DNA from: Atherix ibis
Lineage: Eukaryota > Arthropoda > Insecta > Diptera > Athericidae
Reading direction: 5' to 3'
NCBI GenBank assembly: GCA_958298945.1
Contig: OY282606.1
Location: forward strand, 58,851,920 to 58,915,919
Length of the DNA: 64,000 bases
A program made the position numbers and the translations under genes. The notes beneath the pieces are model-generated. The model was not told the origin of the DNA and did no database searches. It saw nothing but the letters and a program-made list of their open reading frames with translations. How positions within the stretch are numbered: the stretch's first letter is position 1; each line of letters starts with the position of its first letter. This document shows, piece by piece, positions 12,764 through 25,545 of the stretch.

Positions 12764-13102
12764 ATGGGTAGAAAAAAGTTAAATTTGAGTGAAGAGGAGA
12801 TGAAAGAGCGTATTCAAAAGAATACTGCGAGGTAGCGTGTTTATACAAAAAAATCGAGAAAGGGAGATTAAAAATGTAATTAAAAATTATAACGGAAAAA
12901 AAATGAAAAGAGAAAAGCTGCTCGCGAATATTACCATGCGACTAAAGATGAAAAAAAGGCCAGAAAGGAAAAATTGATGTGAGGATTGTATGGAGCGGGA
13001 AAAAAGTAGAATATTTGACACAGAGGCCCCCCGGAGATCGTGAAGCGATCGTAGGAGCGGTGGGGGTTGGTGAGCGAAGCGAGCAGGGGCGAAGTCCCCT
13101 AG
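12764..13102 (+). mobile_element. Candidate Helitron 3' end with degraded coding remnant
   Basis: A short frame starting at 12764 (MGRKKLNLSEEEMKERIQKN) is followed, after a stop and frameshifts, by more Lys/Arg/Glu-rich coding-like sequence. The block then turns abruptly GC-rich (13021-13102), with small palindromes (gatcgtgaagcgatc, gagcgaagcgagc) and a terminal hairpin aggggcgaagtcccct ending in CTAG before a T. A hairpin plus CTRR|T is the Helitron 3' signature, although here the hairpin overlaps the CTAG rather than lying about 10 nt upstream. I cannot see the 5' TC end or a Rep/helicase motif. Confidence 0.4.
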
Positions 13103-13444
13103 TTATTTATAAGAAAAGTAGTTATTTTTTCCAATAATTAGTAGTTTACTTACTAAATGGTTTTTTTGGAGCAATTTGTCTAAAAACCAATTTAAGAAAT
13201 CTCAGCAATGAATAACCGAACTAAGGCAATAACAGTCATTCGTTCGTGAATAGAAGCAAAATATTCACGTCATAAAATTGAAATTAATGGTATTTATAAT
13301 AAAAGAATTGCTGAGATCTCACGATCTCAATTAATTATATATTTAAAACGTTATTAAACTTAGATCTCACAATCATAGCATATTTTTTAGAAATTTAGGT
13401 AATTAAAAATTAAAAATTATTGTAATTGCATGTTTAAAAATTTA

Positions 13445-13675
13445 TTAAACAATACTTTTTCGTAGCCTTTCGGCTCACCGGCCCAATGCCGAATGCCAAA
13501 TCTACCTCATGCAAACCGGCATCATGATAGCTGCATATAACCTTGTATATCATATGTGAGGCTTCATCATTGAGTCGACGAAGCGTCATCGGATCATGGA
13601 ATCTTCTACCAGTAGTGCTACCCGAGGTAACAAACTGGACGAAGATTCTATACTGATTTGTGCGCTACCTCTTTA
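13445..13675 (-). repeat. Repeated ORF fragment of unknown type (copy 1)
   Basis: Read on the minus strand, about 70 codons are open and contain RRFHDPMTLRRLNDEASH and CSYHDAGLHEVDLAFGIGP. Copies of the first part recur at 22668-22790 and 27690-27735 with the reading frame conserved over HDPMT, so this is a dispersed, once-coding repeat. I do not recognise the protein. Confidence 0.55.
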
Positions 13676-14860
13676 TTTAAGGTAACGAATAAATCATCAA
13701 TACTATTAACAAGATTACGATAACATATTTTCGCCACAATCTGACAGAATTTTTGTGTAGATGTCTATCCAGTTCTTCAATAATCTAAGATTTCTATTTA
13801 ATGCTTAATTCAATTTTTAAGTTCATTTAACCTCTTGTTTACATTTATTTTACATTCGATTTAAATTTCAACGACGCTGCCACATTAAAAAACACGGTTT
13901 TATTCATTTATCGTTACCATCGGCCGTCATAGTTTTTTGTATTCGTATTATCTTGAGGTTTTAAAAATGTTGACAACGACAACTACATGTTGTTTGTCAT
14001 TGCCGTCTGAATTGTATGGGCTTTATGACTTACTATCACAGGTTGTAAGCCCATGTTAAGTGCCATCGAAGTATATTGCGCTTTTGTAAATCGATGGCTA
14101 AGAGAATTCTCTAGTAGGCATACATCAGTCTTTATTTTACTCTTTGTGAAATCAATAGTATAATATGCATATGTTGTTAATTCTTTTTGTTGTTTTCCAT
14201 ATTAGGCGAATAGAATCAGTACAATTCAGTTTTGTCTCAATAAATCTTGGGATCACTTATGACACTTTGCTTTCCGTAATTTGCTTTATAAAGTTGGAAT
14301 AGTTTAAGCGCATTCAAAAAAAAAAAACAGCAGTAAAATTATTGCTATCTATAAATAGGTAAGGTGAAAGATAAGGTTTAAAAATTTTTAAGGATAAGTA
14401 ATGGGGCAAGTCTAATAAGTAATGGGGAAATGCAACTCTACTAATCTCTATCTATAGAGTTGTGTAGTTACCGGACGAGGTTGAAACTTGTAACGTGCAT
14501 TTTGGAGCAACCTATGTACAGAGGAAGTCCGCATTATTATAAGATTGCTGTCAGCGATTCCAGACTCATTAATTTTATGTAACACTTCGTAAATTATACA
14601 TTTATACAGTTTGACTTTTGTTAAAAATCAATTAATCGCATGTATAGCTACACATATGTATTAATATCTGCAAGGAGTTCGCTCTTACCAAGCCAAATAG
14701 TCGGTATACTTGTTAAATAGTCGGTATACTCGTGTTTCTCAGTTTTTTCTATAGAAATTAGACTTTATGGTGAAGCTTAGTTATTTAAAAACTATACAAT
14801 AAAGAAAAACGTTATTTATTTATTTTATTCTTAAATCTAGGTCCTCTACGAAAACAAATT

Positions 14861-16300
14861 TTATTCAATGAAATTATTTTCAGATATAATAATAAAACGA
14901 GGAAATTTATTAAAAAATTTTGGGTCAACGTTAGTTTGCCTGAATGGTGCTGAAGGTTTTTTAAATGATATAGTTGGTCGTATATTAAATCCAATTGATG
15001 TCTTTGATTTCTTATATCGGTAAAGGTTGTATTTTCTTTGCCTCCATTCATAATACATTTCATCATCTGAAGTATTTATTTTCCGAATATCCAACATTTC
15101 TAAATTTTGCCCTACATTATCAAATTTAGGACATGTTTTAAAAAGATCCCCCTGATTACCATCTGGATTTGGAGGTTTAAAATTACATTTATTGAATTCG
15201 GTTTTTGCAAAGTTTGAAGATAAAGTTTTGTTATCAAACATATGAATTATGTCTTTGTGTATTAGTTTGTTGTCTTTGAAAAAATTACACAGTTCCATTG
15301 GCGCAACCTTATATTTATTATATAGTATTGTCGTAGATGATAACCTTTTTTTGACATCTCCAGAATAAGGAATGAAGTTTTCTAAATTTTTATTTTGTAA
15401 TGGATTATAATCGGATACTTTATTAAAGTTTTCCTCCTGAAAATTATTTTCGAAATTTTCAAAATCTCGCTCTTGTTTGATATGTTTTGGCTCTGCACTG
15501 AGTAGAGAAAATTCTTCAATTTCTTTATTTTGATTTGTTATTGGATTATCCATTTCGTTTCTTGCATTAAATACTTCAGGATATTTATGAATTACGTTTA
15601 CTGTAGCTGACGAGATAGCATCTAGCTTTAATTCTTCATTACAATCATTATTATTTACATGGATCTGCATTACTTGTTTAGCTTGAGGCACCTTATAATC
15701 CAACGCATTTTGCATGACGTCTTTTTCATTTATATTTTTAATATTCATATTTATAGAGGAATCATATTTTTTGTGTGAAGTGGGTATCAGAGAATTCTCA
15801 AATTCAGTTCTTTTAACAAAATTTTCAGAGAGTTTCAAGTCACAAAGTTGTGACTTCACTTCTTTTTCAATTAAGCTTTGAATTAAATTCTTTGTAGAAC
15901 TCGAATTATTAATTAACATTTCGCTAGTATAAGCCATTTTAATATTTTTGCCCAATTTTAATGCTGAATGTTGAGATTTTAATTCTTCTGAAAGAGGAAT
16001 TAGTCGTTGGTTGTTTTCACTTTGATGTATTAAAGTTTTACGAACGCTTTGAAAACGTTTTGCTTTGAGGAACTTGTGTTTACTTTTAGTAGCAGTCATT
16101 AAATCACTATTAGTATCAGCACATTCTTCCTTCGTTATTTTTATTGATTTATTTCGCCTAATATGAAAAGCTTGAGACTGGTTAGAAAATCTTGGTTTAA
16201 ATTGGAATTCAACCTTTTCAATTAAATTTTTACCCTGAAATTCTAAAAAAATTATTTGTTTTAATATTATATAATAAAAAATTTACCTTACCAAACTCAT
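14861..16300 (-). CDS. Unrecognised 460-residue basic protein, two exons
   Basis: Exon 1 is 16300-16292 (codes M-S-L) and exon 2 is 16234-14861, separated by a 57-bp intron (gtaagg...tttcag). The frame is open right through from the acceptor, adding 48 residues before the first internal Met at 16099, which is why I chose the spliced start. The alternative start at 16099 would give 412 residues. The protein is rich in Asn, Lys, Ser and Glu, with no signal peptide or membrane span, and looks mostly disordered. The most structured-looking part is the C-terminus (about 396-460), which begins MYYEWRQRKYNLYRYKK and continues with IGFNIRPTISF and DPKFFNKFPRF. Poly(A)-type aataaa signals lie at 14813-14829, just after the stop. 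The length and clean splice sites in AT-rich DNA make a real gene very likely. Function unknown; a fast-evolving nuclear or germline protein is only a guess. Confidence 0.8.
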
Positions 16301-17690
16301 GTTAACATAATTATTTTTTATTTGATGTATATTTTTTCAAATACATAATATGAAGTAATTTTTTAATATTTTATTATGGAATTCACAGTAAATTTTGGTT
16401 TCATAAACTATATTGTTATTGAATTTTGAGAATTTTGAGAATTTGTTTGTTTGTTTAAATAAAAATAAAAAATTATGCCGCCTTTGATAGATTTGCTTAT
16501 TTTCCGTCAAGTAGAATTTTTAGTATTCTTATTGTATTGTTTAAATTATATAAATTAAAATATTTTCTTAAAATGAATTTATTATAAACTAATTAAGTTA
16601 AATTATAAAATAAAATTTCATATTTTTATTTTATAATTTTTACTATGTCTACACATATATAACAAGATGTCGTTGTATGTTTGTATGTCTATAATTTAAA
16701 TTAACATTCAAATAGAATTTATAAAATAACCATTTTTATTATTTTTCTTACCTATCAATTAAATTACCTCATAGAATATTTTATTTTTAATTTGTTGAAC
16801 CATGATTATCAAGTTATAAGAAAACCCAAAGGTAATATAATCAAATAATATGATAATTTTCAAATAAATATTTAATTAGTTATATTAAAATCTTATATAA
16901 TCCAAAATTGACAATATAACTTGAGCAAAAACTAGATTTGTTGCAATTCAAATATTCAGTAATGGATTTATGGTAATTTTTTTAAATTTTTGAAGCTTCC
17001 AAACCAATTTTTCTGGCTCCTAGTAAGAAGACGGTACAGATGGCAGACCAGTTACAGTTTTGGTGATCACGGATTTGCATTCATCTCAATCTGATAGTTT
17101 CTCGTAACGATTACTTCCACTAGGGGAAGATTATCACTTCTTTCTGGGGAGCAGTGCATCAAGACTATAATTCTATGTAGGAATGACAGTCAAGCCAAGA
17201 AAATAAGTTTTGCCCTTGGTTGAAAAGAAAGTCGACGAACCTTCGTTAAGGAGAGTATTGTCTTTAACAATTAGACCGCGCTTATGGGCTCTTCGTTACT
17301 CCAAAAAGCAATTATTTTTAAAATTACCAAGAATGAAAATATTAAAAGGTCAGTCGCTAACTATGTGTAGACTAGTTATTAATAGGGTATATTCAACGTA
17401 TGAATTTAGGGTTTTGATATCAGGAAAAAGAATTACGGATATAAGAACTGCTAAAAAAATTAGTGGGTATTGGCTTTTAAAAGAAGGATGTTGAGCAATG
17501 GATGAGAAAATTTATACCTCTTGATTTGTGGTTTAAAGGTTTGTTATAAAATAAGGACCTGTTTAAGGATTTTAGGAGGATAAAATTTAAAATTTAAAGA
17601 AGAAGTAAAGATAAAAAAGTAAATTTAATATAAATACAAAATAAAAAAATACGATAAAAGTCAATTCCATCTTCGCATTAAGGGAGGATC
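16301..17690. other. AT-rich intergenic DNA with no supported gene
   Basis: This stretch holds the presumed promoter side of the 460-residue gene. It also contains a GC-richer patch at 17000-17500 with a 94-codon open frame (17210-17494) that resembles nothing I know. That patch may be the worn edge of the LINE remnant that follows. Confidence 0.5.
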
Positions 17691-17692
17691 AT

Positions 17693-19720
17693 CTTTCAGT
17701 TCGTATTCGATCGCCATCAGATGCGAACGGAACTGAGTTTGTTCTATTACAATTACTATTTGCGATTTTGTTTGAAATTTTCCGGTAACTGTTTCTTTTC
17801 TTTTCATTAAAACTACTTAGTGAAGTGTATTTGCCGTATACAGTTAACTTTAGTAAGTATTGGTATAAAATAACCTACGTAAGTGAGCTTACTGTCCATA
17901 ATGGACATGGATGAGGCACCGCTGGTTCACCCACTGCCGCCGGAGTTAGATACAACTAAGTTTTACTTCTCCTCATCCTCTTCCTCTTCCTCTTCACCTT
18001 TAACTCCTATTTATCCTAAGAGAAAACATCCAGGTAACCAAGCTAAAAACTCGCAGTGCCTCACTCGAGTGGCAAAAGCCACGGAGATGTAAAACTCGCA
18101 GTGCCTCACTCGAGTGCATCCTCAAATGTCTTTTTTCCAAATTGTTCACTCGCCACCATATACCACCATTTTATCCACAGCATCATACAGTACAGGTACT
18201 TCTATTTCCGCTACAATACCCTCAATTTCCAAAAACAATAAAAGTACCCGCTAAACCCTAACAAAATTCCCAATCCCAACATTAAATCTACCTTTCCCAA
18301 AATCCTCAACTAAAAAATCCAGCAGTCAACACGAACTTCTACACGCGATGCAGCGGACCAAATTGCCGAAATTATCAGTAGCACCAACAATTTCAGCGTG
18401 AAGACAGAGATGCCGTTTTCAAAATAGCACACTTAATTAAGCCTGAAAAACCCGACTCCAAATCTAAAAAATTTTACGCATCTCAAAGTTCTTTATATTT
18501 ATGTTGAGCAGTCTTTATCCTTTTCTTTCAGCGAATTGGTGTAACTTAGTTAGCTAGTTGCCTGAAAATACCATCACTCTTGGAGACTTCAACGCGAATC
18601 TATACCGTCTTCGTCTGTTATGTTTAGACATCCGCCGATTTGGTATTCGGAAGAAATTGCAACATTAAAGATACGAACGAAACCAGCCCCACAAGAAATA
18701 CTTCCGTTTTTCCAGTACGACCAACCTTCTTGAGTTGAAACTTAAAACTGCTAAGAAGGTAGTAAAACAATACAAGCTTATACCATAGCTTACGAGTAGA
18801 ATGAAATTTTTGCCAGCATTCACATCAGACTCTCCCCAAAGAAAGTACTAAGTGGAATTAATCGGATTCGCGGTCGTCAAAAGAATGAAATTATTCCCCA
18901 CTTTCATCGTAAAGGAATTCGTAACAGCTTGAGCATCATACTCCTCGAACAAACACCTCAGTGTTACAAACTCGCCAACTCCGTCTTCATCCATATTTAC
19001 CTTGAACCAACCAGTTTCCATATTTACCTTGAACCAGCTTCGAGGGACTACACTTGGCAAGAACAAGGTATCTTTCATAATGATAAAAGAGGCACCTTCG
19101 ATATTCCACAGTAGAAATGTCTTTAATCATATAATGGAAAATTAATGTTTCTAAATACTCGTATTTGGAAAGTTGCTGTTGCGATTCTTATACTAAAACA
19201 ACAGCTTTCTCGACTTCAGCTAATAATTATGTATGGACCAATTTGAATTTTGCCTTGTATTTCCAAGATTCTAGAAAAAATTGTATCTTTTAGATTAAAT
19301 CAGATTCTTGACAAGAAGCTTATAAAGATAGCATGCCTATAGATCTGGAAGGAGGACTCTTACAATGCTTCTCGAATTCCAGTATACAATCCAAAATCTT
19401 TCATGCCTCCACGTATGTCGAAGGCGAAAATGCAATCCAGAAAGAAACACGTCAGAACCCGTTCTCCTCCATCCGACAGATTCCATGCGTATTCTGGGTA
19501 TGACCATTACCCAAGGAGAAACATGGCACCTGCAGATTAATACCACTATCAACTGAATCAACTCCATCTTTAATAAGGTGAAGATTGTGGTTGGTAGGAA
19601 ATGTAAGATTAGACAAAATCAAGCAATCGGAGTAGCTAACGCCCTACTGAACGAAACGCTATTCTATATCCTCACTTTATGCGTCAAATTGCCAGTAGCA
19701 GTACAAAGTAAAGATTAAGC
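17693..19720 (+). mobile_element. Degraded non-LTR retrotransposon (Jockey/I-type LINE)
   Basis: The start resembles an internal LINE promoter (gatcatctttcagttcgtattcg region). An ORF1-like frame follows at 17902 (MDMDEAPLVHPLPPELDTTK with a serine run). An endonuclease motif TLGDFNANL is at about 18580, a reverse-transcriptase block is at about 19230-19325 (CISKILEKIVSFRLNQILDK), and a thumb-like region is at 19430-19720 (MRILGMTITQGETWHLQINT). Stops, frameshifts and internal deletions break every part, and the catalytic RT core with the DD box is missing. The clade is uncertain between Jockey and I. It cannot be active. Confidence 0.75.
18046..18116. repeat. 26-bp exact direct repeat inside the LINE remnant
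   Basis: The 26 bases at 18046-18071 recur at 18091-18116 (core actcgcagtgcctcactcga). It is a local duplication within the dead ORF1. Confidence 0.9.
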
Positions 19721-20997
19721 GGTGGTCAATCGTGTTCCGTTTAGCCCTAATATACAAGAACATTTACTTTATAAATTAACCGCTTTGCAATCTTTTTAAA
19801 AAAATTATTTCCACCACTTATTAAAAAAAGGTAATTCAATTATCAGATAAAGTTAATGAGTTGATGAAAGTAATTGAATAATCATCTACCAATTCAAGTT
19901 GGGCGTGTCTACGATATTTGTTAGTTTGAAAAAAATACTGTGTCTTTTGAACGTAAAATTCTACAGGCCAATGACGACCATACTAGCAGAGCAAATGTAC
20001 TTGCTAGGCATGTTTCTCGCTAGTTTTATGCAAATATTGCGGGGGATTTAGCAGAAATGTGCTACCACACCCAAGATAACTAGAGAAAACCATCCATAGG
20101 AAACAATGGAGACACCCAAAGGTGTTCGGTTCTCCATGAATGGGAAGAAGAAAAAAGAAGAAAGAATGGTGAAAACTAATCAAATTATTACAAAACAAAA
20201 CTAAAAAAACTATCCAGGCAAAAGAAGTTGAGAAAGAAAGTATAAAAATTGGGAATGTTAAAATAGATCGAAAAGAAAATATATAAAACAAATTAGGAAT
20301 ATATAAAAAAATTTAATAAAAATGAAAAATAAAAAGAAGAGCCCAAAAACAAAAGAATAGTAAAAAGAGGTGAAGCCGACCGTCGATGTTGGTGGGAGAG
20401 ACTTAGATTGTCCTTCTTTCTAGCCTATTTCCAAATCTGCCCTATGGCATTCCGCGGCCAAATAAATTTGGAGTCGAGGAATAATTTCCTAAGATCGACG
20501 AATAATAACATCCTAAGATCGAGGAAAATTGCCACAAATTATCTATCCGTTTTTTTTTCTTTAGACCATTATTTAGAATAATGGGAATATATTTTTAACA
20601 TAAAACTCAATATTTACTTTTAGCATCAGAGTATTTTAAAAAAATGACGCTGTAATGACTTTAATTTTTTAATTCAATAAAAATTTGAATTCATAATTCT
20701 CATACACTCGGATGTATGATTCATACAAATGTAAGTTACAATTTTTACTCGATTCGATTTCGTTTAATAGATATAATAATGCCAAAAAGGAATATAAGTT
20801 TTATGAATTTAATCTGAACTACTCATATTCTTTTCCGATAGTTTCTTTTTTTAATATATAATTAACACAAAGTATTGTGTGGCACCATATTATAGTTATA
20901 TTATTATTCGAATGAAACTTTGATATTTCTATAAGTAATTTAATTAATTGGCGTATTAGAGTTGTCTTACTACTCGTAGTAAAACTGGCAATAATTT
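19721..20997. other. Intergenic DNA, repeat-derived, no gene
   Basis: About 19930-20420 is purine-rich, and one part (aatgacgaccatact... cgctag) is weakly repeated at 24360-24420, so it is probably an old repeat. Nothing coding is supported. Confidence 0.45.
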
Positions 20998-22570
20998 CAA
21001 TACCCCGTGTTACGTACACTCGCACTTACGTACATCTCATTTTTGTCCCCATTTGCCCATTATACGTACAATGTTTCACACTTATGTACAAGTACATTTT
21101 TTTACTTATAAAAAAATTTTATTATTTATCGATAATGCTCCCGGTCATCCGCAAAATTTAGGCAACGATAATATTCGAGTTGAATTTTTACCTCCAAACA
21201 CCACATCTATCCTTCAACCCATGGACCAGTGTGTTATCGCGTCATTTAAACTGAACTATTTAAAAAAAACATTCAGTAAAATAATTGCTACAATTGACAG
21301 TAAAGAAGGTTCAGGTAGGGAATGATGTAGTTGCAATATTATAGATATGGCGCAACATCTAGAGTTAGAAGTAGATTAAAATGATGTAGTTGAATTTATA
21401 GCATCCTACGATGAACCTCTCAACAATGAAGATCTTTTAGAATTAAATGAACAGATACAACCTGAAAATTTAGTATGCAATGTCGCAGAAAAATCCACTC
21501 AATCTGAAGGACTAACATCCAAAATTTTATCAGATGCTTTCCAATGTTTTCAAAATGGAATGGCTCTTTTTGAAAAATACGATCCAGATTTTGAGAGGAG
21601 TTTAAAGGTTAACAAAGATATTATGGACGCATATTTCTGTTATTCAGAATTATACAGGGAAATAAAAAAACATAGTAAACAAAGATTTTTAAAAGATTTT
21701 TTTTGCTACCAAAACTATATCACCTAGCTCAAAATCAAAAGAAAATCGTAATTTGGCATCCACTTCAAGAAGTCTTTTTCAGTAAGTTCATCTACATCTC
21801 CTGACTCACCAGCAAACAACCGTTTAGCGGTTGATAACATCACTTATGAAGATGATACATCATTCTCTACGTCATCGAGCAATTAAATTTGAATTACAGC
21901 ATTATACCAATTGAATTCAATATTTAAATATGTAGTACATATTTGTTGGGATTTGCCGGGATATCTCCAATGAATTGTAGATCAGTATTTTTGCTCTTTC
22001 AGATCAGCTTGTTTTGACAAGCAAAACTCAACAAACTTTTGTCGTGGATTAACAATTTTCTTTCAATATTAATTGGATACAAATTCGGAGCACATCTCAC
22101 GTCGACTTTTCATTCTAAGTTGTATTTTTGAGGTTAATTAGAACTAACAAATAGTTCCTAATAAACCGCCAACTCTGTTTTGATTTTAATCATAGTGTTT
22201 ACATTTTTACCAACTAAGTTTTATTTTCTTTGACAGGTCCTTTCATAATATTATAGACAAATATTTGATTTAATTTTAACAATTATGTTTATTTTTTAAG
22301 TTTTGTTTAATATGTATATGAATTTGTTTTTTGTTTTTTTTTAATACACGTTAAATATAGCATAAAATATATAAATGTATGAAATAAAAGTTAAAAATAT
22401 AAATGTATGATAACATATATCCGTCTTTTTCTTTTTATTTATATACTTATTGTTTTAGTTTGTTTCAAACATATTATTCATCAATAAAATCAGTAGATTC
22501 GCTTTACGTACATTTTTGTTTTACGTACACACTCCGGTCCCAAAGTGTACGTAAGTGCGGGGTATTACTG
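20998..22570 (+). mobile_element. Degraded Tigger/pogo-type DNA transposon with terminal repeats
   Basis: The frame 21053-21325 carries the DDE_1 transposase signature LLFIDNAPGHPQNL, VEFLPPNTTSILQPMDQ and VIASFKLNYLKKTF. It covers the second catalytic Asp (DNAPGH) and the block after it. Further degraded coding continues to about 21720 (FQNGMALFEKYDPDFERSLKV, typical of the Tigger C-terminus). The N-terminal CENP-B-like HTH and the first catalytic Asp are missing. The right end reads, on the minus strand, cagtaataccccgcacttac after a TA. The left end (caataccccg...cgcacttacgtac, 20998-21033) is the same repeat with an internal insertion. Tigger elements insert at TA; the left TA is worn. The copy is dead. 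Confidence 0.85.
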
Positions 22571-22667
22571 TACACGAATTCACTAAAGTGCACAACACAA
22601 TATATTATATTAGCGCAGTATTTTTCAGCTACTTGGTTGTTTTCTCGTATGTACAATCGTACTGTTG

Positions 22668-22790
22668 ATGCGGCGAAGCGTCATCGGATCATGGCATCTT
22701 CTGGCAGTAGTGCAAAACAAGGTAACAAACCGGACGAAGAATTCCATGCATAGCCCTGCTGATTTGTTCGCCACCTCTAACGAACAAATC
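22668..22790 (-). repeat. Repeated ORF fragment of unknown type (copy 2)
   Basis: It aligns with 13568-13670 at high identity over about 100 bp. The minus-strand frame again gives RRCHDPMTLRR. It adjoins the Tigger right end and the first MITE copy. Confidence 0.6.
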
Positions 22791-22819
22791 ACCATCCACA
22801 AGGCTACAATAATACATTA

Positions 22820-23174
22820 GCTGTATTCCATTGGGAAAATGTTGTTACTCACGAGTGGTTCTAGCTGTCATCATTTACACCATGAGTAGTTCGCATGCGT
22901 AGTTACGCCATACAATTTACGGTAGGGTATTTTAATTCTTGAACTGGAAATAGATGGCTTAGCGGGTTCGCTGGTTATGTTGAAGAGTCATATTTTTGTC
23001 AGTATTGTTTATGTGTAAATAAACTCAGTTTTTATTGTTTATGGGTGAGTAAACTCAGTATTGTTGTTGACTATTTTGAGGTTATATTTTACTGCTGTCA
23101 GTAAATTTTGCATTCCTATGGGCATCTACTCGCAAGTACTTGTGAGTAGCAAAATTGGTCCAATGGAATACAGC
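22820..23174 (+). mobile_element. MITE copy 1, terminal variant B (GCTGTATTCC ends)
   Basis: This is a 355-bp non-coding element with terminal inverted repeats (gctgtattccattgg...ccaatggaatacagc). It is flanked by CATTA (left) and TATTA (right), a probable 5-bp target duplication with one change. The interior matches the copies at 27176, 31246 and 31613. Confidence 0.9.
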
Positions 23175-25545
23175 TATTATGTAGTAACAAAAAGGCAAAC
23201 ACCAATTTAACCGTCTATAGAAAGCCTTTACTTGAATTGGTTGATGGATTTGGTGACCACACAGAACTGTAGTTAATCTCAACGAGATTCATTATAATAT
23301 GTATATTAAACAATAGAAACGTCGAATTGCTTCCCGGTCACGCTGGTATTCTCGGGCTTTTTGCATGATGAGCAGACTTTTGAGCTAGCAGGGTAGGCAC
23401 TCCACTGGCATGGTCCAACCGAAATTCCAAACTTGCCATATCTACTTACCAAATAGCAGTGGACATCTTCAGCCATGTGCAGGCAAACTGGACTAATGGT
23501 ATACGATTTCTTCTGGCCCAATAGTATACGATTTCTCGGCAAGGAGACTTCTGCAACAAGTAAGCTCTTTCCAGTCGGCGTTTAAATTTATGTGATATTG
23601 CATTAATTCTAGCAGCTTCTTAGTAAAATCCCGTTAAGGAGGTTTTTTTCTTCTAAAACACAACTGTTTCAAAGTTTTCACTCCTCACTTTTAAAGTTTG
23701 CGGATCTGTCTGCTCTTGGCACTTCTGGCTAGATGTGTGAAGTGCCTCTAATTGTATGACTACTTACCTGTCTATGGACGAATCATGATGGTGACGTACT
23801 GAAACTGGAGCAGAGGGTTCTTGAATAAAAAATCTTTAATAAAAAAATAAAAATAAATTTATAAGATGAAGTATAATGAAGATTTTTATTTTATTTTTAA
23901 ATTTTGCCAATATTTTTAATTAGTTTACTTTAGATTACTCCCAGTTTCTTTTTATTTTCCTACTTCTCCATATACAATAGTTTAACCTTTACCCTAATTT
24001 GATTTTAATTTACCTACAATTTTCCGTTTGGTTTAAACTTAAGTATTCTAATTTCATTTTTTTTATTTTATCAAAATTGATTAAATTAGCTTTTATTATA
24101 TTACACTAATTTCATTTTTATTTACTTAGTTCTTCATGTAGTTTAACTTATTTTTCTGATTTCATTTTAATTTACCCAAAATATTCTTTTGGTTTAACCT
24201 TGATTGTTCTAATTATATATATATTTATTTACTTCTTCACGCTTGTTATGTTTAAAAAAAAACTAATTGTTTTTTGGGTATTGGACTGGAATGAGGAAAA
24301 GTATTAAAATTTGGATAGAAATTTTAAGAACGTTAAGTTTAAGAGGAATGTGTATGATTAATGACGACTATACTCAGAGAAGCACATGTGTCAGCTAGTC
24401 ATACTTGTCGCTAGGTTTATATATAATTATTTAAAATTCCTTATAAAAATTTAATTTCAATAAAAAAAACATTTTCTCATTATAAGTTGTACATTCAGCT
24501 AGCTAGCCGTTTTTATATAAAGTCTCAAGGTATTTCGTTCTTATTTAGCTATATGAATTTATACTTTAATTATCTGTCATTTTAACTTTGATATTCTTAA
24601 TATAAATTTTTCCCAATTCAGTTAAATTTAATTGTCAATATGTCATCTTAATTTTTTAATACAGTTAATTTTTAATAAATATTCTTGCAATTATATTAAT
24701 TGCTATTCTAAGAATATAAATTATTAGTATGGTAAAGTTTTATCTTTTCAGGCAATTCCTTTAATATTGTTAAAAAAACAATTACACATACAAAGATAAT
24801 TAATTTCATTGAAGTAATTATAAATATTTCCGTTCTATTATTTAAAGCAATAATAATAGAGGAGCAAAAAAAATTGTTTGTATTCAATTAGTGTTTCGTA
24901 TAGCATATAGAGGGAAATAAATAGTTTTCTTAAAATGCCTTTTGTACTTATTTTACAATCTATTTTTGGTTCAGAAATTTTTTTAATACGATATAGTAAT
25001 TTAATTCAAGTACTCAAGCAAAGTGCCTAAAATTATTACATTCATTCTTCTCTTTTATTCATTTATCCAGTAATTTTATTATTTATAATTTCAATCGTTT
25101 GAACCAGTAATGGTATTATAACCAGTAATGGTATTACATCCCATTTTTCTCTTTTATTTTATTATTTAGTTATAATTTTATTTAGACATTTTAAACAAAA
25201 GATCACCAGACCCATGCGGCGAAGATAACGAGAAAATTAAAAGGAGAGAAGAAAAGAAACTATGAATACGCTATCGTAGCCACGCATGCATGCACAAATA
25301 TAAAATATGAGAGAAGGAGAAAAGGAAGACGGAAGAGAAGAATGAAGAGGGAAAGAAAAATTCGTTGGCCTTACATTTCTTTTATAATTTCTATCAAAAA
25401 TATTTTCATTTATATCTACATCATAGAAAGATCACTAATTTATTGCATTTTTTTTTAAATGTAATTTTTTCCCAATTTAAATTAATTTCTCTCCAAACAT
25501 TTTATTTTGTTATTTAATTTCTACAAAAAAAAATTGTTTACATAA
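23175..25545. other. AT-rich intergenic DNA, no gene
   Basis: Short local duplications occur at 23505-23540 (tatacgatttct) and 25100-25135 (aaccagtaatggtatta). A pyrimidine-rich stretch at 23.9-24.2 kb resembles 29.2 kb (cctaatttgattttaatttac), which suggests old shared repeats. Nothing coding is supported. Confidence 0.45.

Larger units (their letters stand above)
9741..14860. other. Intergenic region between ash2 and the 460-residue gene
   Basis: The ash2 5' UTR and promoter must lie just above 9740; I see no clear TATA box. The rest is AT-rich, with a hairpin at 10437, a repeat shared with 27.8 kb (10775-11065), a purine-rich block at about 11.9-12.1 kb, a candidate Helitron end at 13.1 kb, and a repeated ORF fragment at 13.45-13.67 kb. 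No host gene is supported here. Confidence 0.6.

Noticed and set aside
18848..19078. Minus-strand 76-codon frame in the LINE remnant
   Set aside because: Antisense to the degraded LINE and created partly by a local duplication.
22403..22753. 116-codon open frame crossing the Tigger right end
   Set aside because: It runs through a transposon boundary into an unrelated repeat, so it cannot be one old gene.
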